DNA of 64,000 nucleotides, from the NCBI GenBank assembly GCA_019637635.1, contig JAHBVI010000005.1, positions 1-64,000 of the forward strand, read 5' to 3'. Position 1 is the first letter of the stretch; every line of letters begins with the position of its first letter. Under the pieces are notes generated by a model that saw nothing but the letters and a program-made list of their open reading frames with translations, had not been told where the DNA came from and did no database searches. The position numbers and the translations under genes are program-made. Positions 33,106 to 41,829 of the stretch are shown here, in pieces. This stretch comes from Anaerolineae bacterium. GTDB lineage: Bacteria; Chloroflexota; Anaerolineae; Promineifilales; Promineifilaceae.

Positions 33106-33339
33106 CGAAGCTCCTGTGTTTCGCGGTTCACGTTCAGATTTGATGATAGATTCTCCAGACATAAAAAATACCTCATGCAGTGTGTAACGCCAACGGCCGT
33201 AACCCGTTGCGTTTGTTTATCAATACCTCATGTTCAATTGTCCGTTAAATCTGGAAGCGGCTCCTACACACGGCAGCATTATAAAGCAAAGGCAGCGCCA
33301 GCGGCGGCCCATTCATAAATTTCTCAAAATGGCAAAAGA

Positions 33340-33372
33340 CCTGACAGGTTTGGAAAACCTGTCAGGTCTAAA
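33340..33372. repeat. Inverted repeat, CCTGACAGG family
   Basis: GACCTGACAGGTTTGG followed by AAAACCTGTCAGGTC, 6 bases after the stop of the flavin reductase gene (minus strand). Placement suits a 3'-end hairpin. Confidence 0.85.
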
Positions 33373-33377
33373 ATCAT

Positions 33378-33869
33378 TTAGCCGGCGTAGCTCCAACCCA
33401 CATGGGGGAGCGATAGGGTGTCGGTCACTTCGCCTGCTTTGAGGACGCCGCCGCCCACGATTTCGCCCACCAGCAAATCATGGTCGCCGCCCACGTCCAC
33501 TATCTGCACGACGCGACATTCCAGGTAAGCGGCTGCGCCCTGTAAAATGGGGCAGCCGGTTTCTGGCGCGGGTGTGTAGGCGGCTTCAGCCATTTTATCC
33601 GGTCTTTTGGCGCGCCCTTTGGTGAAGGGCATCATCGCTTCCTGGTCTTCTTTGCGGAAGATGTTGATAGCGAACACGCCGCCTTCGCCGATGACCTGAT
33701 GGGAATACGCCTTTTTTTGCAGGCCCATAACCATCAGGCGGGGGGTGAAGGAGGCCTGCATCACCCAATTGGCGACCATGGCGTTCACCTCGTCGCCATT
33801 GCGTGAGGTGATGCTGTAGAATCCATAGGGCATCAAGTGTAAGGCATCTTTTATAGGATCGGTTGACAT
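33378..33869 (-). CDS. Flavin reductase-like FMN-binding protein
   Basis: The 163-residue protein has the flavin reductase-like split-barrel pattern: LHLMPYGFYSITSRNGDEVNAMVANWVMQASFTPRLMVMGL, then FAINIFRKEDQE and a central AYLECRVVQIVDVGGDHDLLVGEIVGG. The family binds FMN and passes electrons from NAD(P)H or from another protein. AGGAGAA precedes the ATG at 33869. It is read toward the DUF4230 gene but separated by a palindromic spacer. Confidence 0.85.
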   Translation of the reverse strand: MSTDPIKDALHLMPYGFYSITSRNGDEVNAMVANWVMQASFTPRLMVMGLQKKAYSHQVIGEGGVFAINIFRKEDQEAMMPFTKGRAKRPDKMAEAAYTPAPETGCPILQGAAAYLECRVVQIVDVGGDHDLLVGEIVGGGVLKAGEVTDTLSLPHVGWSYAG

Positions 33870-33985
33870 AACATTTCTCCTCGTAGGGCGATTTTCCAAA
33901 TCGCCCCACAACTTCTCTTTTTATTTGAGAGTAGCACAAATTCTGTGATGGTAACTGGACAATAGTCCAGTTTAGGGAAGACCGT

Positions 33986-34399
33986 ATGCAGATTCCGGCA
34001 AAATTGCCCGGTTTGAAGTGGCTGACCATTGGGTGGGCGGTGTATGGTGTGGTGTGGATTGCGCCGGAGGGGGTGTTGTGGCAGGCGGTATTGCTGGGCG
34101 GGCTGACAACGGCCGTCCTGCTCGGCTATCTTCTGCAAAAGGTGGTCGGGGGGCGGCTGGTGGCTGGTGGTTGGTGGTTAGGGGGCACGGCCGTGACCGG
34201 CGCATTGTTTGGTTTACTCACCGGCTTACTCACCCTCTTCTTCATGGCCCTCAAAACCGGCCTGCACGCCCATGGCCCCGAATTCTCCCCCGCCGAGATC
34301 AACTGGGTACTGGCGCAAATGCCGTTGTGGACGGCCGTTGGTCTGCTCACCGGCGCCGGCCTGGGGTTGGTGGGGCTGGGTGCAACCAGTAAGCGGTAA
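33986..34399 (+). CDS. Small integral membrane protein of unknown function
   Basis: The 137-residue protein has four predicted helices (WLTIGWAVYGVVWIAPEG, AVLLGGLTTAVLLGYLL, TAVTGALFGLLTGLLTLFFMAL, AVGLLTGAGLGLVGLG). A Trp/Gly-rich stretch (GGRLVAGGWWLGG) is encoded by GTGGCTGGTGGTTGGTGG-type units. The last three codons and the TAA fall in a GGTAAGC repeat array. It is the first plus-strand gene before the respiratory island. I do not recognise the family. Confidence 0.6.
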   Translation: MQIPAKLPGLKWLTIGWAVYGVVWIAPEGVLWQAVLLGGLTTAVLLGYLLQKVVGGRLVAGGWWLGGTAVTGALFGLLTGLLTLFFMALKTGLHAHGPEFSPAEINWVLAQMPLWTAVGLLTGAGLGLVGLGATSKR

Positions 34400-34445
34400 G
34401 CGGTAAGCAGTAAGCGGTAAGCAGCAAGCAGTGAGCGGTTAGCCA
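34388..34445. repeat. Direct array of GGTAAGC/AGTAAGC units
   Basis: About seven consecutive 7-bp units from 34388, for example AAGCGGTAAGCGGTAAGCAG. The stop codon of the preceding gene is in the second unit. Further AGTAATT units are at 34520-34560, and GCCACGAATTTCAC with ATTCGTGGC flank 34588-34642. Confidence 0.9.
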
Positions 34446-34660
34446 TAAGTGACCCGGCCCAAACAATTTGCACCAGATCAAAGACAACCGGTTCCATATC
34501 GGGTGTGCTGGCTTTAGTGACCGGGTAATTAGGTAATGAGTAATTGAGTAATTGCCCAATTGCCGCGCGGTCACGATAAATGCAAGTAAGCCACGAATTT
34601 CACAAATAACACTAATTCGGGAAATTGGCGCCATTCGTGGCTATTTACGCAGGAGTACCT

Positions 34661-34941
34661 ATGCCTCCTCTGAATCGCTGGTATATCAAATCTGCTCTCG
34701 TTTACCTGGCAACCGCACTCTCGCTGGCAGTGGTATTGGCCTTGCCCCCCAGCGCCAGCCTGCCCCTCTTCATCCGCTACCTGAACCCCGCTTATTTCCA
34801 CCTCTTCCTGGTGGGTTGGGTGACGCAAATGATCTTTGGCGTCATCTACTGGCCGTTTCCGCGCTGCTGCAATGGCTGGCAGCCGTTAAATTTGTGATCC
34901 TGGCCTGGCCGCGCGTCAAAGAGAAGTATCGGTGGGAATGA
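34661..34941 (+). pseudogene. COX1-like membrane protein gene broken by an internal frameshifting deletion
   Basis: The 5' part encodes MPPLNRWYIKSALVYLATAL....FHLFLVGWVTQMIFGVIYWPFPR, then runs out of frame and stops at 34897. A second frame continues with LLAVSALLQWLAAVKFVILAW and PRVKEKYRWE to a TGA at 34939-34941. Compared with the paralogue just downstream (136 residues), about 38 residues are missing between the halves, with a net shift. AGGAG precedes the ATG at 34661, so the gene was once normal. A sequencing error alone would not explain the missing segment. Confidence 0.7.
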
Positions 34942-34942
34942 G

Positions 34943-35353
34943 ATGCCACGTTTGAGCCAATGGGCCGTGCGCGCCGCCTTCATCTACCTGCTGTTGGGGT
35001 TTACCGTTGGCGTGCTGCTGCTGGCGCACAAGGGGCTGCCGCTGCATCCCGCCTTGTGGCGCTGGCTGCTGGCGCACATTGAATTCCTGTTGTTTGGCTG
35101 GGTGGTGCAGTTGACCATGGGCATGGCCTTTTGGATTTTGCCCCGCTACTGGCAGCGGTCACGCCGCTCTAAACCAGGATATGCCTTTATCGCTTTTATT
35201 CTGCTTAACCTGGGCATCTGGCTGGTGGTGGCCGGAACGACGTTCCGCGCCGGGGCTTGGGTTGTGCTGGCCGGCCGGTTGGTTGAAGTAGGCGCCGTGC
35301 TCCTTTTTGCCCTACACACCTGGAAACGCATTATTTCCCGAGAGGGCGCCTGA
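34943..35353 (+). CDS. Small four-helix membrane protein, heme-copper oxidase subunit I/NnrS-like
   Basis: The 136-residue protein has four helices. The second contains LAHIEFLLFGWVVQLTMGMAFWILPRY, similar to single bundles of cytochrome oxidase subunit I-like and NnrS-like proteins, where the His may bind heme. It is the intact paralogue of the broken gene directly upstream. It sits at the start of the molybdenum enzyme island, which suggests a role in electron transfer or assembly. GGGAATGAG lies before the ATG. Confidence 0.6.
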   Translation: MPRLSQWAVRAAFIYLLLGFTVGVLLLAHKGLPLHPALWRWLLAHIEFLLFGWVVQLTMGMAFWILPRYWQRSRRSKPGYAFIAFILLNLGIWLVVAGTTFRAGAWVVLAGRLVEVGAVLLFALHTWKRIISREGA

Positions 35354-35476
35354 GGTGGTATTCAGCCAGGAATTATTCGTTTCACCCCTTCTTTCCGCAA
35401 AAAATCACTCTTTTTTCATCCTTTGTGCCTTTTGTGACGGATAGAAAAAACCGGCGCAGAAAGCTACCCTTCAACT

Positions 35477-35824
35477 ATGATGGAAGAGGATGCCTGCCGG
35501 GTTTTTTTGATTGGCGATTCCCTGTTCACCGAATCGTTGGCGCAAATGCTGTCCGAGGCGGAGAAGGTGCAGGTGGTGGGCACGGCCGTATTCCCCCAAG
35601 ATAATTTCACGGCCGTGACCCAAACCCATCCCCAGGTCATCATCCTGGCCAACGCCGGGCAGCACCAGAACGCGGCCACCGCCCTGCTCAGCCAATTCCC
35701 CGACATACCCATTATCCAGGCCGACCTGAACCGGGATTACGTGCAGGTCATTACCAGCCGCCGTGTCCATGCCCGGCGCACCGATTTGTTGGCGGCAATT
35801 CACGAATTAGCAACTGCTGTCTAG
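35477..35824 (+). CDS. Stand-alone degenerate receiver-like protein
   Basis: The 115-residue protein has the receiver fold pattern of LuxR-type regulators (CRVFLIGDSLFTESLAQMLSEAEKVQVVGTAV, then THPQVIILANAG). The phospho-acceptor Asp after strand 3 (normally LLD) is replaced by ILANAG, and there is no DNA-binding domain. It could be a protein-protein adaptor. It precedes the nxrA-like gene by 60 bases and may belong to the same transcript. Confidence 0.55.
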   Translation: MMEEDACRVFLIGDSLFTESLAQMLSEAEKVQVVGTAVFPQDNFTAVTQTHPQVIILANAGQHQNAATALLSQFPDIPIIQADLNRDYVQVITSRRVHARRTDLLAAIHELATAV

Positions 35825-35883
35825 CGACCCTTCACGAAGAATGAGATTCATCCTTCATCATTCATAATTTTAAGGAGTTCCCT

Positions 35884-38800
35884 ATGAACCTATCCCGACG
35901 AGACTTCCTGAAACTGAGCGGCGCGACCGTGGGCGGCGCCGCGCTGGCCCGTTACCTGCATTTGCAGCTGTTAGAACCGGTGAACGTGACCAACCCGTTG
36001 GCCGCCTATCCTGACCGGGGCTGGGAACAGATTTACCGCAACCAATACGCCTATGACTCCACCTTCACCTACGTCTGTTCGCCCAACGACACCCACGCTT
36101 GCCGCCTGCGCGCCTTTGTGCGTAACGGGGTCATTTTGCGTTCGGAGACGAATTACGACGTAGGTCATTACAGCGACCTGGACGGCCGTACCGCTACCGC
36201 CCACTGGAATCCCCGCGGCTGCAAAAAGGGGCAAACCTTCCATCGCCGCGTCTACGGCCCCCACCGGCTCAAAGGCCCCATCATGCGCCAGGGCTGGAAA
36301 AATTGGGCCGACGATGGCTACCCCTACCTGGACGCCGCCAACCGGGACAAATACAAGTTCACCGCGCGCGGCAGCGACGTCATGATCCCCATCTCTTGGG
36401 AGGAAGCCTACCGCTACATTGCCCGGGGCATGATCGCCATTGCCACCCATTACTCTGGGGCCGAAGGGGTGGCCCGCCTGCGCGCCGACGGCTACCCAGA
36501 AGAGATGATTGCCGCCATGCAGGGGGCCGGCACGCGCACGTTCAAGTGTCGCGGCGGTATGGGGCTGCTGGGCGTGATTGGCAAATATGGCATGTACCGC
36601 TTTGCCAATACGCTGGCGCTGCTGGACGCCAATGTGCGCGGCACAGACGAGGAAACGGCGCTGGGTGGCCGCCGCTGGTCTAACTACACCTGGCACGGCG
36701 ACCAGGCCCCCGGCCATCCTTTCACCACCGGTTTGCAAACGTCAGATTGTGACTTTAACGACCTGCGCAACACCCGGCTGCACATTCAATGCGGCAAAAA
36801 TCTGGTGGAAAACAAGATGGCCGAGTCCCACTTTTTCATCGAGACGATGGAGCGCGGGGCCAAAATTTACACCATCACCCCGGAGTATTCACCGCCGGCC
36901 ACTAAAGCGGATACCTGGATTCCAATACGGCCGTCTACCGACACCGCCCTCTTCCTGGGCATCACCAAATGGATCATGGACAACAACCGGTATGACGAAA
37001 CCTTCGTCAAGCAGTTCACCGACTTCCCCCTGGTGGTGCGCTTGGACACGCTCAAACGGCTGCATCCCCACGAAATCTTCCCGGACTACGAACCCGGTCT
37101 CACGGCCGATGGCCCCAGCTTCCAACTGCACGGCCTCAGCCAGGAGCAATATGACCAGTTGGGTGATTACGTCGTCTTTGACGAAAGCAAAGGGGAACTG
37201 GTCCCCCTCACCCGCGACGACGTGGGCGAACGCATGGCCGCCAAACGGATTAACCCCCGCCTTTCCTGGTCCGGCAAAGTGACGCTGCTGCCCACCGAAG
37301 AGGGCAGTGAGGGCGAAGAGATAGAGGTGATGACCCTCTGGGCCATGTACCAGGAGCATTTACAAGAGTATGATCTGAACACGGTGGCCGACATCACCCA
37401 CGCCCCCAAACATCTCATCCAGGAAATGGCCGAGGATATAGTGACCATGGGGCCGGTGGCCATCCACATTGGTGAGGGGATCAACCACTGGTTCCATGCC
37501 ACCCTGGCCAACCGTGCCCAATTCCTGCCGCTGATGCTGACGGGCAACATCGGCAAGCCGGGCGCTGGTTGTTACACCTGGGCCGGGAATTACAAGGCCG
37601 CCCTCTTTCAGGGTTCGCCCTGGGCCGGGCCGGGCTTCAAGGGGTGGGTGGCCGAAGACCCGTTCCACCCCAGTCTGGATGATGCGCTGGATGGTAAGGA
37701 CGTCCATGCCCACAGCTATGCTATGGATGAGGAACCGGCCTACTGGAATCATGGCGACCGGCCGTTGATTGTGGATACGCCGAAGTACGGCCGTAAAAAC
37801 TTCACCGGCGCCACCCACATGCCCACCCCCACCAAGGTCATCTTCCACACCAACGTCAACCTGCTCAACAACGCCAAACACCATTACGACATGATCAAAA
37901 ACGTCAACCCCCTCATTGACCTGATCATCGCCGTAGACATCGAAATGAATTCCAGCGTGGAGTACGCCGATTTTGGTCTGGCGGCCAACTCCTGGGCCGA
38001 ATTCACCGTGCCCGAAATCACCGCCTCTTGCTCCAACCCCTTCCTGCAAATCTGGAAAGGGGGCATCCCGCCCATTTACGACACACGGGACGACGCGGTC
38101 ATTCTGGCGGAAGTGGCGGCGGCTATTGGGGACGAGATTGGCGATGCAAGATTTAGAGATTACTGGAAGTTTGTCCTGGAAGGGCGACCGGAAGTGTATA
38201 TCCAACGGCTGCTAGACATGTCCGTGCCCACACGCGGCTACAAATACGAAGAGATCATGGCCGGCAAATATGGCGAACCGGGCGCGGCGCTGATGCTCTT
38301 CCGCACCTACCCGCGCATCCCCTTCTGGGAACAGGTGCATGATTCGGAGCCGTTTTTCACAGACTGCGGCCGTTTAGCCGCCTACTGTGACATTCCCGAA
38401 GCCATCGAATACGGCGAGAACATCATCACCCACCGCGAAGGGCCGGAAGCAACCCCCTACCTGCCCAACGTGATCGTCACCGGCAGCCGTTTTGTGCGCC
38501 CGGAGGATTACGGCATCCCCGAAGACGAAATGGGCTGGGACGAGCGCACTATCCGCAACATTGCCAGACCGTGGGCGCAGGTGAAGCAGACCACCAACCC
38601 CCTCTGGGAGCAGGGTTTCCACTTCTACTGCCTCACGCCCAAAACTCGCCACCGTGTCCACTCCTCCTGGAGTACGGTGGATTGGACCATTATCCTGGAC
38701 AGCAATTTTGGCGACCCGTACCGCGTGGACAAACGGCTGCCCGGTGTGGGCGACCACCAACTGCACATGCACCCCCAGGCGGCCAAAGACCTGGGCATTG

Positions 38801-39354
38801 AGGATGGGGATTATGTGTATGTGGATGCCAACCCGGCCGATCGGCCGTATCGTGGCTGGCAGGCGGACGACCCCTTCTACAAGGTCTCCCGCCTGATGCT
38901 GCGCGTTAAGTACAACCCGGCCTACCCCTACCACATCATCATGCTCAAACACGGGCCATTTATGGCCACGGAAAAATCGGTGCTGGCCCATGAGACGCGC
39001 CCCGACGGCCTGGCGAAATCGGAAGGCACCGGCTACCAGGCCAACCTGCGCTACGGTTCGCAGCAGTCGCTCACCCGTGACTGGTCTATGCCCATGCACC
39101 AGACCGATACCCTGTTCCACAAGCAGAAGGCATACACCGGCTTCATGTTTGGCGGCGAGGCAGATAACCATGCCCTGAACACGGTGCCCAAAGAGACGCT
39201 GGTAAAGGTAGAAAAGGCCGAACCGGGTGGACTGAATGGCGTGGGCGTGTGGGAACCGGTCAATTCCGGGTTTACGCCCGGCCATGAAAATGCGTTTATG
39301 GAGAAATATATGGCCGGGAATGTGGTCACCGTTTCTGGCGTGGACGAAGGCTAA
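35884..39354 (+). CDS. nxrA: Type II DMSO-reductase-family molybdopterin subunit, NxrA/NarG-like
   Basis: The 1156-residue protein has a Tat signal (SRRDFLKLSGATVGGAAL). An FS0 motif follows: C65-x3-D69-x3-C73 and C113 (FTYVCSPNDTHAC, NPRGCKKG), so one ligand position is Asp. The molybdenum ligand is Asp273 in YTWHGDQAPGHPF, the type II hallmark shared with NarG. The wording HGDQAPGHPF..GLQTSDCDFNDLR and GKNLVENKMAESH is like the periplasmic NxrA of Nitrospira, Nitrospina and anammox bacteria, as I recall it. It should interconvert nitrite and nitrate outside the membrane, but other substrates (chlorate, selenate) remain possible. AAGGAG is 6 bases before the ATG. Two small genes and a Fe-S subunit follow. 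Confidence 0.85.
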   Translation: MNLSRRDFLKLSGATVGGAALARYLHLQLLEPVNVTNPLAAYPDRGWEQIYRNQYAYDSTFTYVCSPNDTHACRLRAFVRNGVILRSETNYDVGHYSDLDGRTATAHWNPRGCKKGQTFHRRVYGPHRLKGPIMRQGWKNWADDGYPYLDAANRDKYKFTARGSDVMIPISWEEAYRYIARGMIAIATHYSGAEGVARLRADGYPEEMIAAMQGAGTRTFKCRGGMGLLGVIGKYGMYRFANTLALLDANVRGTDEETALGGRRWSNYTWHGDQAPGHPFTTGLQTSDCDFNDLRNTRLHIQCGKNLVENKMAESHFFIETMERGAKIYTITPEYSPPATKADTWIPIRPSTDTALFLGITKWIMDNNRYDETFVKQFTDFPLVVRLDTLKRLHPHEIFPDYEPGLTADGPSFQLHGLSQEQYDQLGDYVVFDESKGELVPLTRDDVGERMAAKRINPRLSWSGKVTLLPTEEGSEGEEIEVMTLWAMYQEHLQEYDLNTVADITHAPKHLIQEMAEDIVTMGPVAIHIGEGINHWFHATLANRAQFLPLMLTGNIGKPGAGCYTWAGNYKAALFQGSPWAGPGFKGWVAEDPFHPSLDDALDGKDVHAHSYAMDEEPAYWNHGDRPLIVDTPKYGRKNFTGATHMPTPTKVIFHTNVNLLNNAKHHYDMIKNVNPLIDLIIAVDIEMNSSVEYADFGLAANSWAEFTVPEITASCSNPFLQIWKGGIPPIYDTRDDAVILAEVAAAIGDEIGDARFRDYWKFVLEGRPEVYIQRLLDMSVPTRGYKYEEIMAGKYGEPGAALMLFRTYPRIPFWEQVHDSEPFFTDCGRLAAYCDIPEAIEYGENIITHREGPEATPYLPNVIVTGSRFVRPEDYGIPEDEMGWDERTIRNIARPWAQVKQTTNPLWEQGFHFYCLTPKTRHRVHSSWSTVDWTIILDSNFGDPYRVDKRLPGVGDHQLHMHPQAAKDLGIEDGDYVYVDANPADRPYRGWQADDPFYKVSRLMLRVKYNPAYPYHIIMLKHGPFMATEKSVLAHETRPDGLAKSEGTGYQANLRYGSQQSLTRDWSMPMHQTDTLFHKQKAYTGFMFGGEADNHALNTVPKETLVKVEKAEPGGLNGVGVWEPVNSGFTPGHENAFMEKYMAGNVVTVSGVDEG

Positions 39355-39358
39355 GACA

Positions 39359-39550
39359 ATGACAGCCCAAAAGACGCCGCAAACCTGTTTTAACTGTAGC
39401 CGGACGGATGAGGTGATTCCTCTGGTGGTGTGGTCTTATCGGGAACGGCCGTTGCCCGTGTGTTCCGCCTGTATGCCCCTGCTCATTCACAAGTGGGAAC
39501 AGGTGACCGCTCAATTGGACGCCCGGTTCATGGGAGAAAATGATGAATAG
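39359..39550 (+). CDS. 63-residue zinc-ribbon-like protein
   Basis: The protein has two CxxC pairs, CFNC (residues 10-13) and CSAC (35-38), with a beta segment between them (VIPLVVWSYRERPLPV). It begins 4 bases after the nxrA-like stop with GAAGG upstream. It overlaps the next gene. Location inside the operon suggests help in cofactor insertion or maturation, but this is only inferred. Confidence 0.7.
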   Translation: MTAQKTPQTCFNCSRTDEVIPLVVWSYRERPLPVCSACMPLLIHKWEQVTAQLDARFMGENDE

Positions 39551-39857
39551 CATTCCCTTACCCATGCTTGACCAACCCATAGACCTGGGTGTGCCCCTGC
39601 CCGCGCATGAAGAAGACCCCTACGAACTGGTGGGCATGGTCATCCCTGGCGAAGAAGGGCAAACCGAAGCGATGGCACGGGCATTGGTTGAAGAGTTCAT
39701 CCTGCTCGGCTGGAAGGAAAAGCAACTGATGACCCTCTTTACCAGCCCACTCTACCTGGGCACCCACCGCATCTATCAGGAAAAAGGGGCCGCCTGGGTC
39801 CAGGCGTTGATTCAGGATGTTTACACACAGTGGGGTTTACATAGCAGTCCTAAATAA
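39540..39857 (+). CDS. Small protein of unknown function in the nxr-like operon
   Basis: The 105-residue protein (MMNSIPLPMLDQPIDLG...DPYELVGMVIPGEEGQTEAMARALVEEFILLGWKEKQLMTLF) overlaps the zinc-ribbon gene by 11 bases and has GGGAGA just upstream. It has no Cys and no membrane helix. The mid region is helical and acidic. A small soluble factor specific to this enzyme is plausible; I do not recognise the family. Confidence 0.65.
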   Translation: MMNSIPLPMLDQPIDLGVPLPAHEEDPYELVGMVIPGEEGQTEAMARALVEEFILLGWKEKQLMTLFTSPLYLGTHRIYQEKGAAWVQALIQDVYTQWGLHSSPK

Positions 39858-39935
39858 GTAGTGATTGGAGGAGAGGCTTCAGCCGATGTTCGCCTAAAGG
39901 CTCTCCTCCGACTCTCCACATTTCAGATAGGGTCG
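39850..39935. repeat. Dispersed ~90-bp repeat, copy 2
   Basis: Key words in order: AATAAGTAGTGATTGGAGG, AGAGGCTTCAGCCGATG, TTCGCCTAAAGGCTCTCC, CGACTCTCCACATTTCAG, ATAGGGTCGCT. It sits between the last small gene and the end of the broken hicA gene. Confidence 0.9.
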
Positions 39936-40149
39936 CTATAGGAGATCGAGCAATTCTTCAGGCGTCATATGGGCCTGACGAAGAATGGAATGCAAAACAT
40001 CGGGCGGCAAATCGCCGGGATGGACGGGTACAGTGACAGAGAGATTTCCCCTCCGCAATCGCAGATGGCTCCCTTTTTGGCGTACTCTCACAAAACCAGC
40101 CCAGAGCAGCAATCACCTGGCGAGGCTTCAAAGTAGGAAGGCTAGGCAT
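39936..40149 (-). pseudogene. hicA: hicA toxin gene with a frameshift
   Basis: The first 17 codons read MPSLPTLKPRQVIAALG. The rest of a HicA protein continues in another frame as AGFVRVRQKGSHLRLRR, then NLSVTVPVHPGDLPPDVLHS and ILRQAHMTPEELLDLL to TAG at 39936-39938. The catalytic GSH is present in the shifted part. Between VIAAL and AGF only one base is found where two codons are usual, so about five bases are missing. In its own frame the product would be 63 residues without the active His. The partner antitoxin gene upstream is intact. Confidence 0.82.
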
Positions 40150-40414
40150 AAGTATGAACGGCTACATCAACCTTAAAGCGAAACACCTCAACGATCCTAT
40201 TCGGGGTAAGTTGGCGGGGATCGTCATCATGGGGCACAGGGCGGAGGTAAGGAAGCCCATCTTCAATGGAACCTTCCATGTGCAACGTAGCCGCTTCCAG
40301 CAGCATCGCTTTCGCCTCTTGCGGAGTAGTACCCATTGAGGCTACATCCAGCTCTGGGCATAGTGAACTGTATCCATGATCTTCTTTCAAGATTAAACCG
40401 GTAAAGGTAAACAT
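40142..40414 (-). CDS. hicB: HicB antitoxin
   Basis: The 90-residue protein has the HicB fold: FTGLILKEDHGYSSLCPELDVASMGTTPQEAKAMLLEAATLHM, close to the family pattern y.a.cPel....s.G.T.eEA. It lacks a long DNA-binding tail, as do many short HicB proteins. It overlaps hicA by 8 bases, with hicB first. AAAGGTGG precedes the ATG. It lies on the strand opposite to the respiratory operon and separates nxrA-like from nxrB-like genes. Confidence 0.85.
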   Translation of the reverse strand: MFTFTGLILKEDHGYSSLCPELDVASMGTTPQEAKAMLLEAATLHMEGSIEDGLPYLRPVPHDDDPRQLTPNRIVEVFRFKVDVAVHTYA

Positions 40415-40503
40415 GAAACCACCTTTATTAACTCTTTCACCATCACCAATAATCGTGTGGATAGTAAGTATAACACACCCACACTCGTTGCACGGAGGTT
40501 CTT

Positions 40504-41772
40504 ATGGCAGAAGTGTATAACTGGCAACTCGGCCGGCCGATGGAATATGTATATGAAGAAGCGCACCCGAACAGGCAGTTTGCGGCGATTTTTAACATCA
40601 ATCGCTGTATTGGCTGCCAGACCTGCACAGGGGCATGCAAAGCCACCTGGACTTTTTCCAAAGGGCAGGAGTACATGTGGTGGAACAATGTGGAGAGCAA
40701 ACCTTACGGCAGTTATCCCAAGTATTGGGACGTGAAAATTTTGCAGCAGTTGGATGAGGCGCATCAGGCGGTGGGCCAAACGGCCGTATGGGACCCCACC
40801 CAAACAGGCGAGCAATCCCCCTACGGTGTCTACAATGGCATGACCATTACCGAAGCGGCCGGCCAGACGCAAAACGGCAACCAGGCGCTCGGCTATCTGC
40901 CCACCGACCATGAATGGCAGGCGCCCAACTTCTACGAAGACACCGCCACCAAATATCAGGGGGATAGGCTGGGCATCTCCACGGAAGGGGCCGCCCTGCC
41001 CGTTCACCAGACCTGGTTCTTTTATTTGCAACGCATTTGTAACCATTGCACCTATCCGGCCTGCGCCGCCGCCTGCCCGCGCAAAGCGATCTACAAACGG
41101 GAAGAAGATGGTATTGTGCTGATTGACCAGAGCCGCTGCCGCGGCTACCGCAAATGCGTGGAGCAGTGCCCTTACAAAAAATCCATGTATCGGGGCACCA
41201 CCCACACCAGCGAAAAATGCGTCGGCTGTTACCCCCGCGTGGAAGGCAATGACCCGCTGAGTGATGGCGTACCCATGGAGACGCGCTGCATGGCTGTCTG
41301 CCCCGGCAAAATCCGGTTGAATGGGCTGGTGGATATTGCTGAAGACGGCACGTGGGCCGAAGACCCACAAAATCCGCTCTACTACCTGATCCGGGTGGAG
41401 CAGATCGCCCTGCCGCTCTATCCGCAGTTTGGCACGGAGCCGAATATCTATTACATCCCGCCACGGTGGGCGACACGGCCGTATCTGCGACAGATGTTTG
41501 GCCCCGGCGTTGACCAGGCCATTGAACGGTATAGCAATCCCTCACGCACCGTGCTGGCGCTGATGCAGCTATTCCGCGCCTCGCAAAAGATGGTTTTCCG
41601 CTTTGAAATTGAAGAAGGTCCTCTGGTACGCGAGGTGGAAAAGAACGGACAACCCTGGCAAATGTATGATGATACCGTGATCGGCTTTGACGCCCAGGGG
41701 CGCGAAATCGCCCGCCTGAGCGTGGTGGAGCCGATGATTGAGCGAGGGGCAGAGCGGTTGAATTCGATTTAG
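40504..41772 (+). CDS. nxrB: Iron-sulfur subunit, NxrB/NarH-like
   Basis: The 422-residue protein has four cluster motifs: C35-x2-C38-x2-C41-x3-C45, C179-x2-C182-x4-C187-x3-C191, C212-x5-C218-x3-C222 with Tyr215 (CRGYRKC) where a fourth Cys would be, and C239-x2-C242...C262-x3-C266. This 3x[4Fe-4S] plus [3Fe-4S] pattern is standard in NarH and NxrB. It carries no signal peptide, so it would be exported with the Tat-bearing alpha subunit. GGAGG is 6 bases before the ATG. ACGGCCGT occurs at two places in the gene. Confidence 0.92.
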   Translation: MAEVYNWQLGRPMEYVYEEAHPNRQFAAIFNINRCIGCQTCTGACKATWTFSKGQEYMWWNNVESKPYGSYPKYWDVKILQQLDEAHQAVGQTAVWDPTQTGEQSPYGVYNGMTITEAAGQTQNGNQALGYLPTDHEWQAPNFYEDTATKYQGDRLGISTEGAALPVHQTWFFYLQRICNHCTYPACAAACPRKAIYKREEDGIVLIDQSRCRGYRKCVEQCPYKKSMYRGTTHTSEKCVGCYPRVEGNDPLSDGVPMETRCMAVCPGKIRLNGLVDIAEDGTWAEDPQNPLYYLIRVEQIALPLYPQFGTEPNIYYIPPRWATRPYLRQMFGPGVDQAIERYSNPSRTVLALMQLFRASQKMVFRFEIEEGPLVREVEKNGQPWQMYDDTVIGFDAQGREIARLSVVEPMIERGAERLNSI

Positions 41773-41829
41773 TGGTAGGTGGCAGGTGGCAAGTGGCAGG
41801 TAAAACTGGTCACAACAATGGAGAGTAAA

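Noticed and set aside
36578-37282. 234-codon frame within the nxrA-like gene
   Set aside because: It is a shifted frame of a strongly conserved molybdopterin subunit, with Pro/Ser/Thr bias and no start signal.
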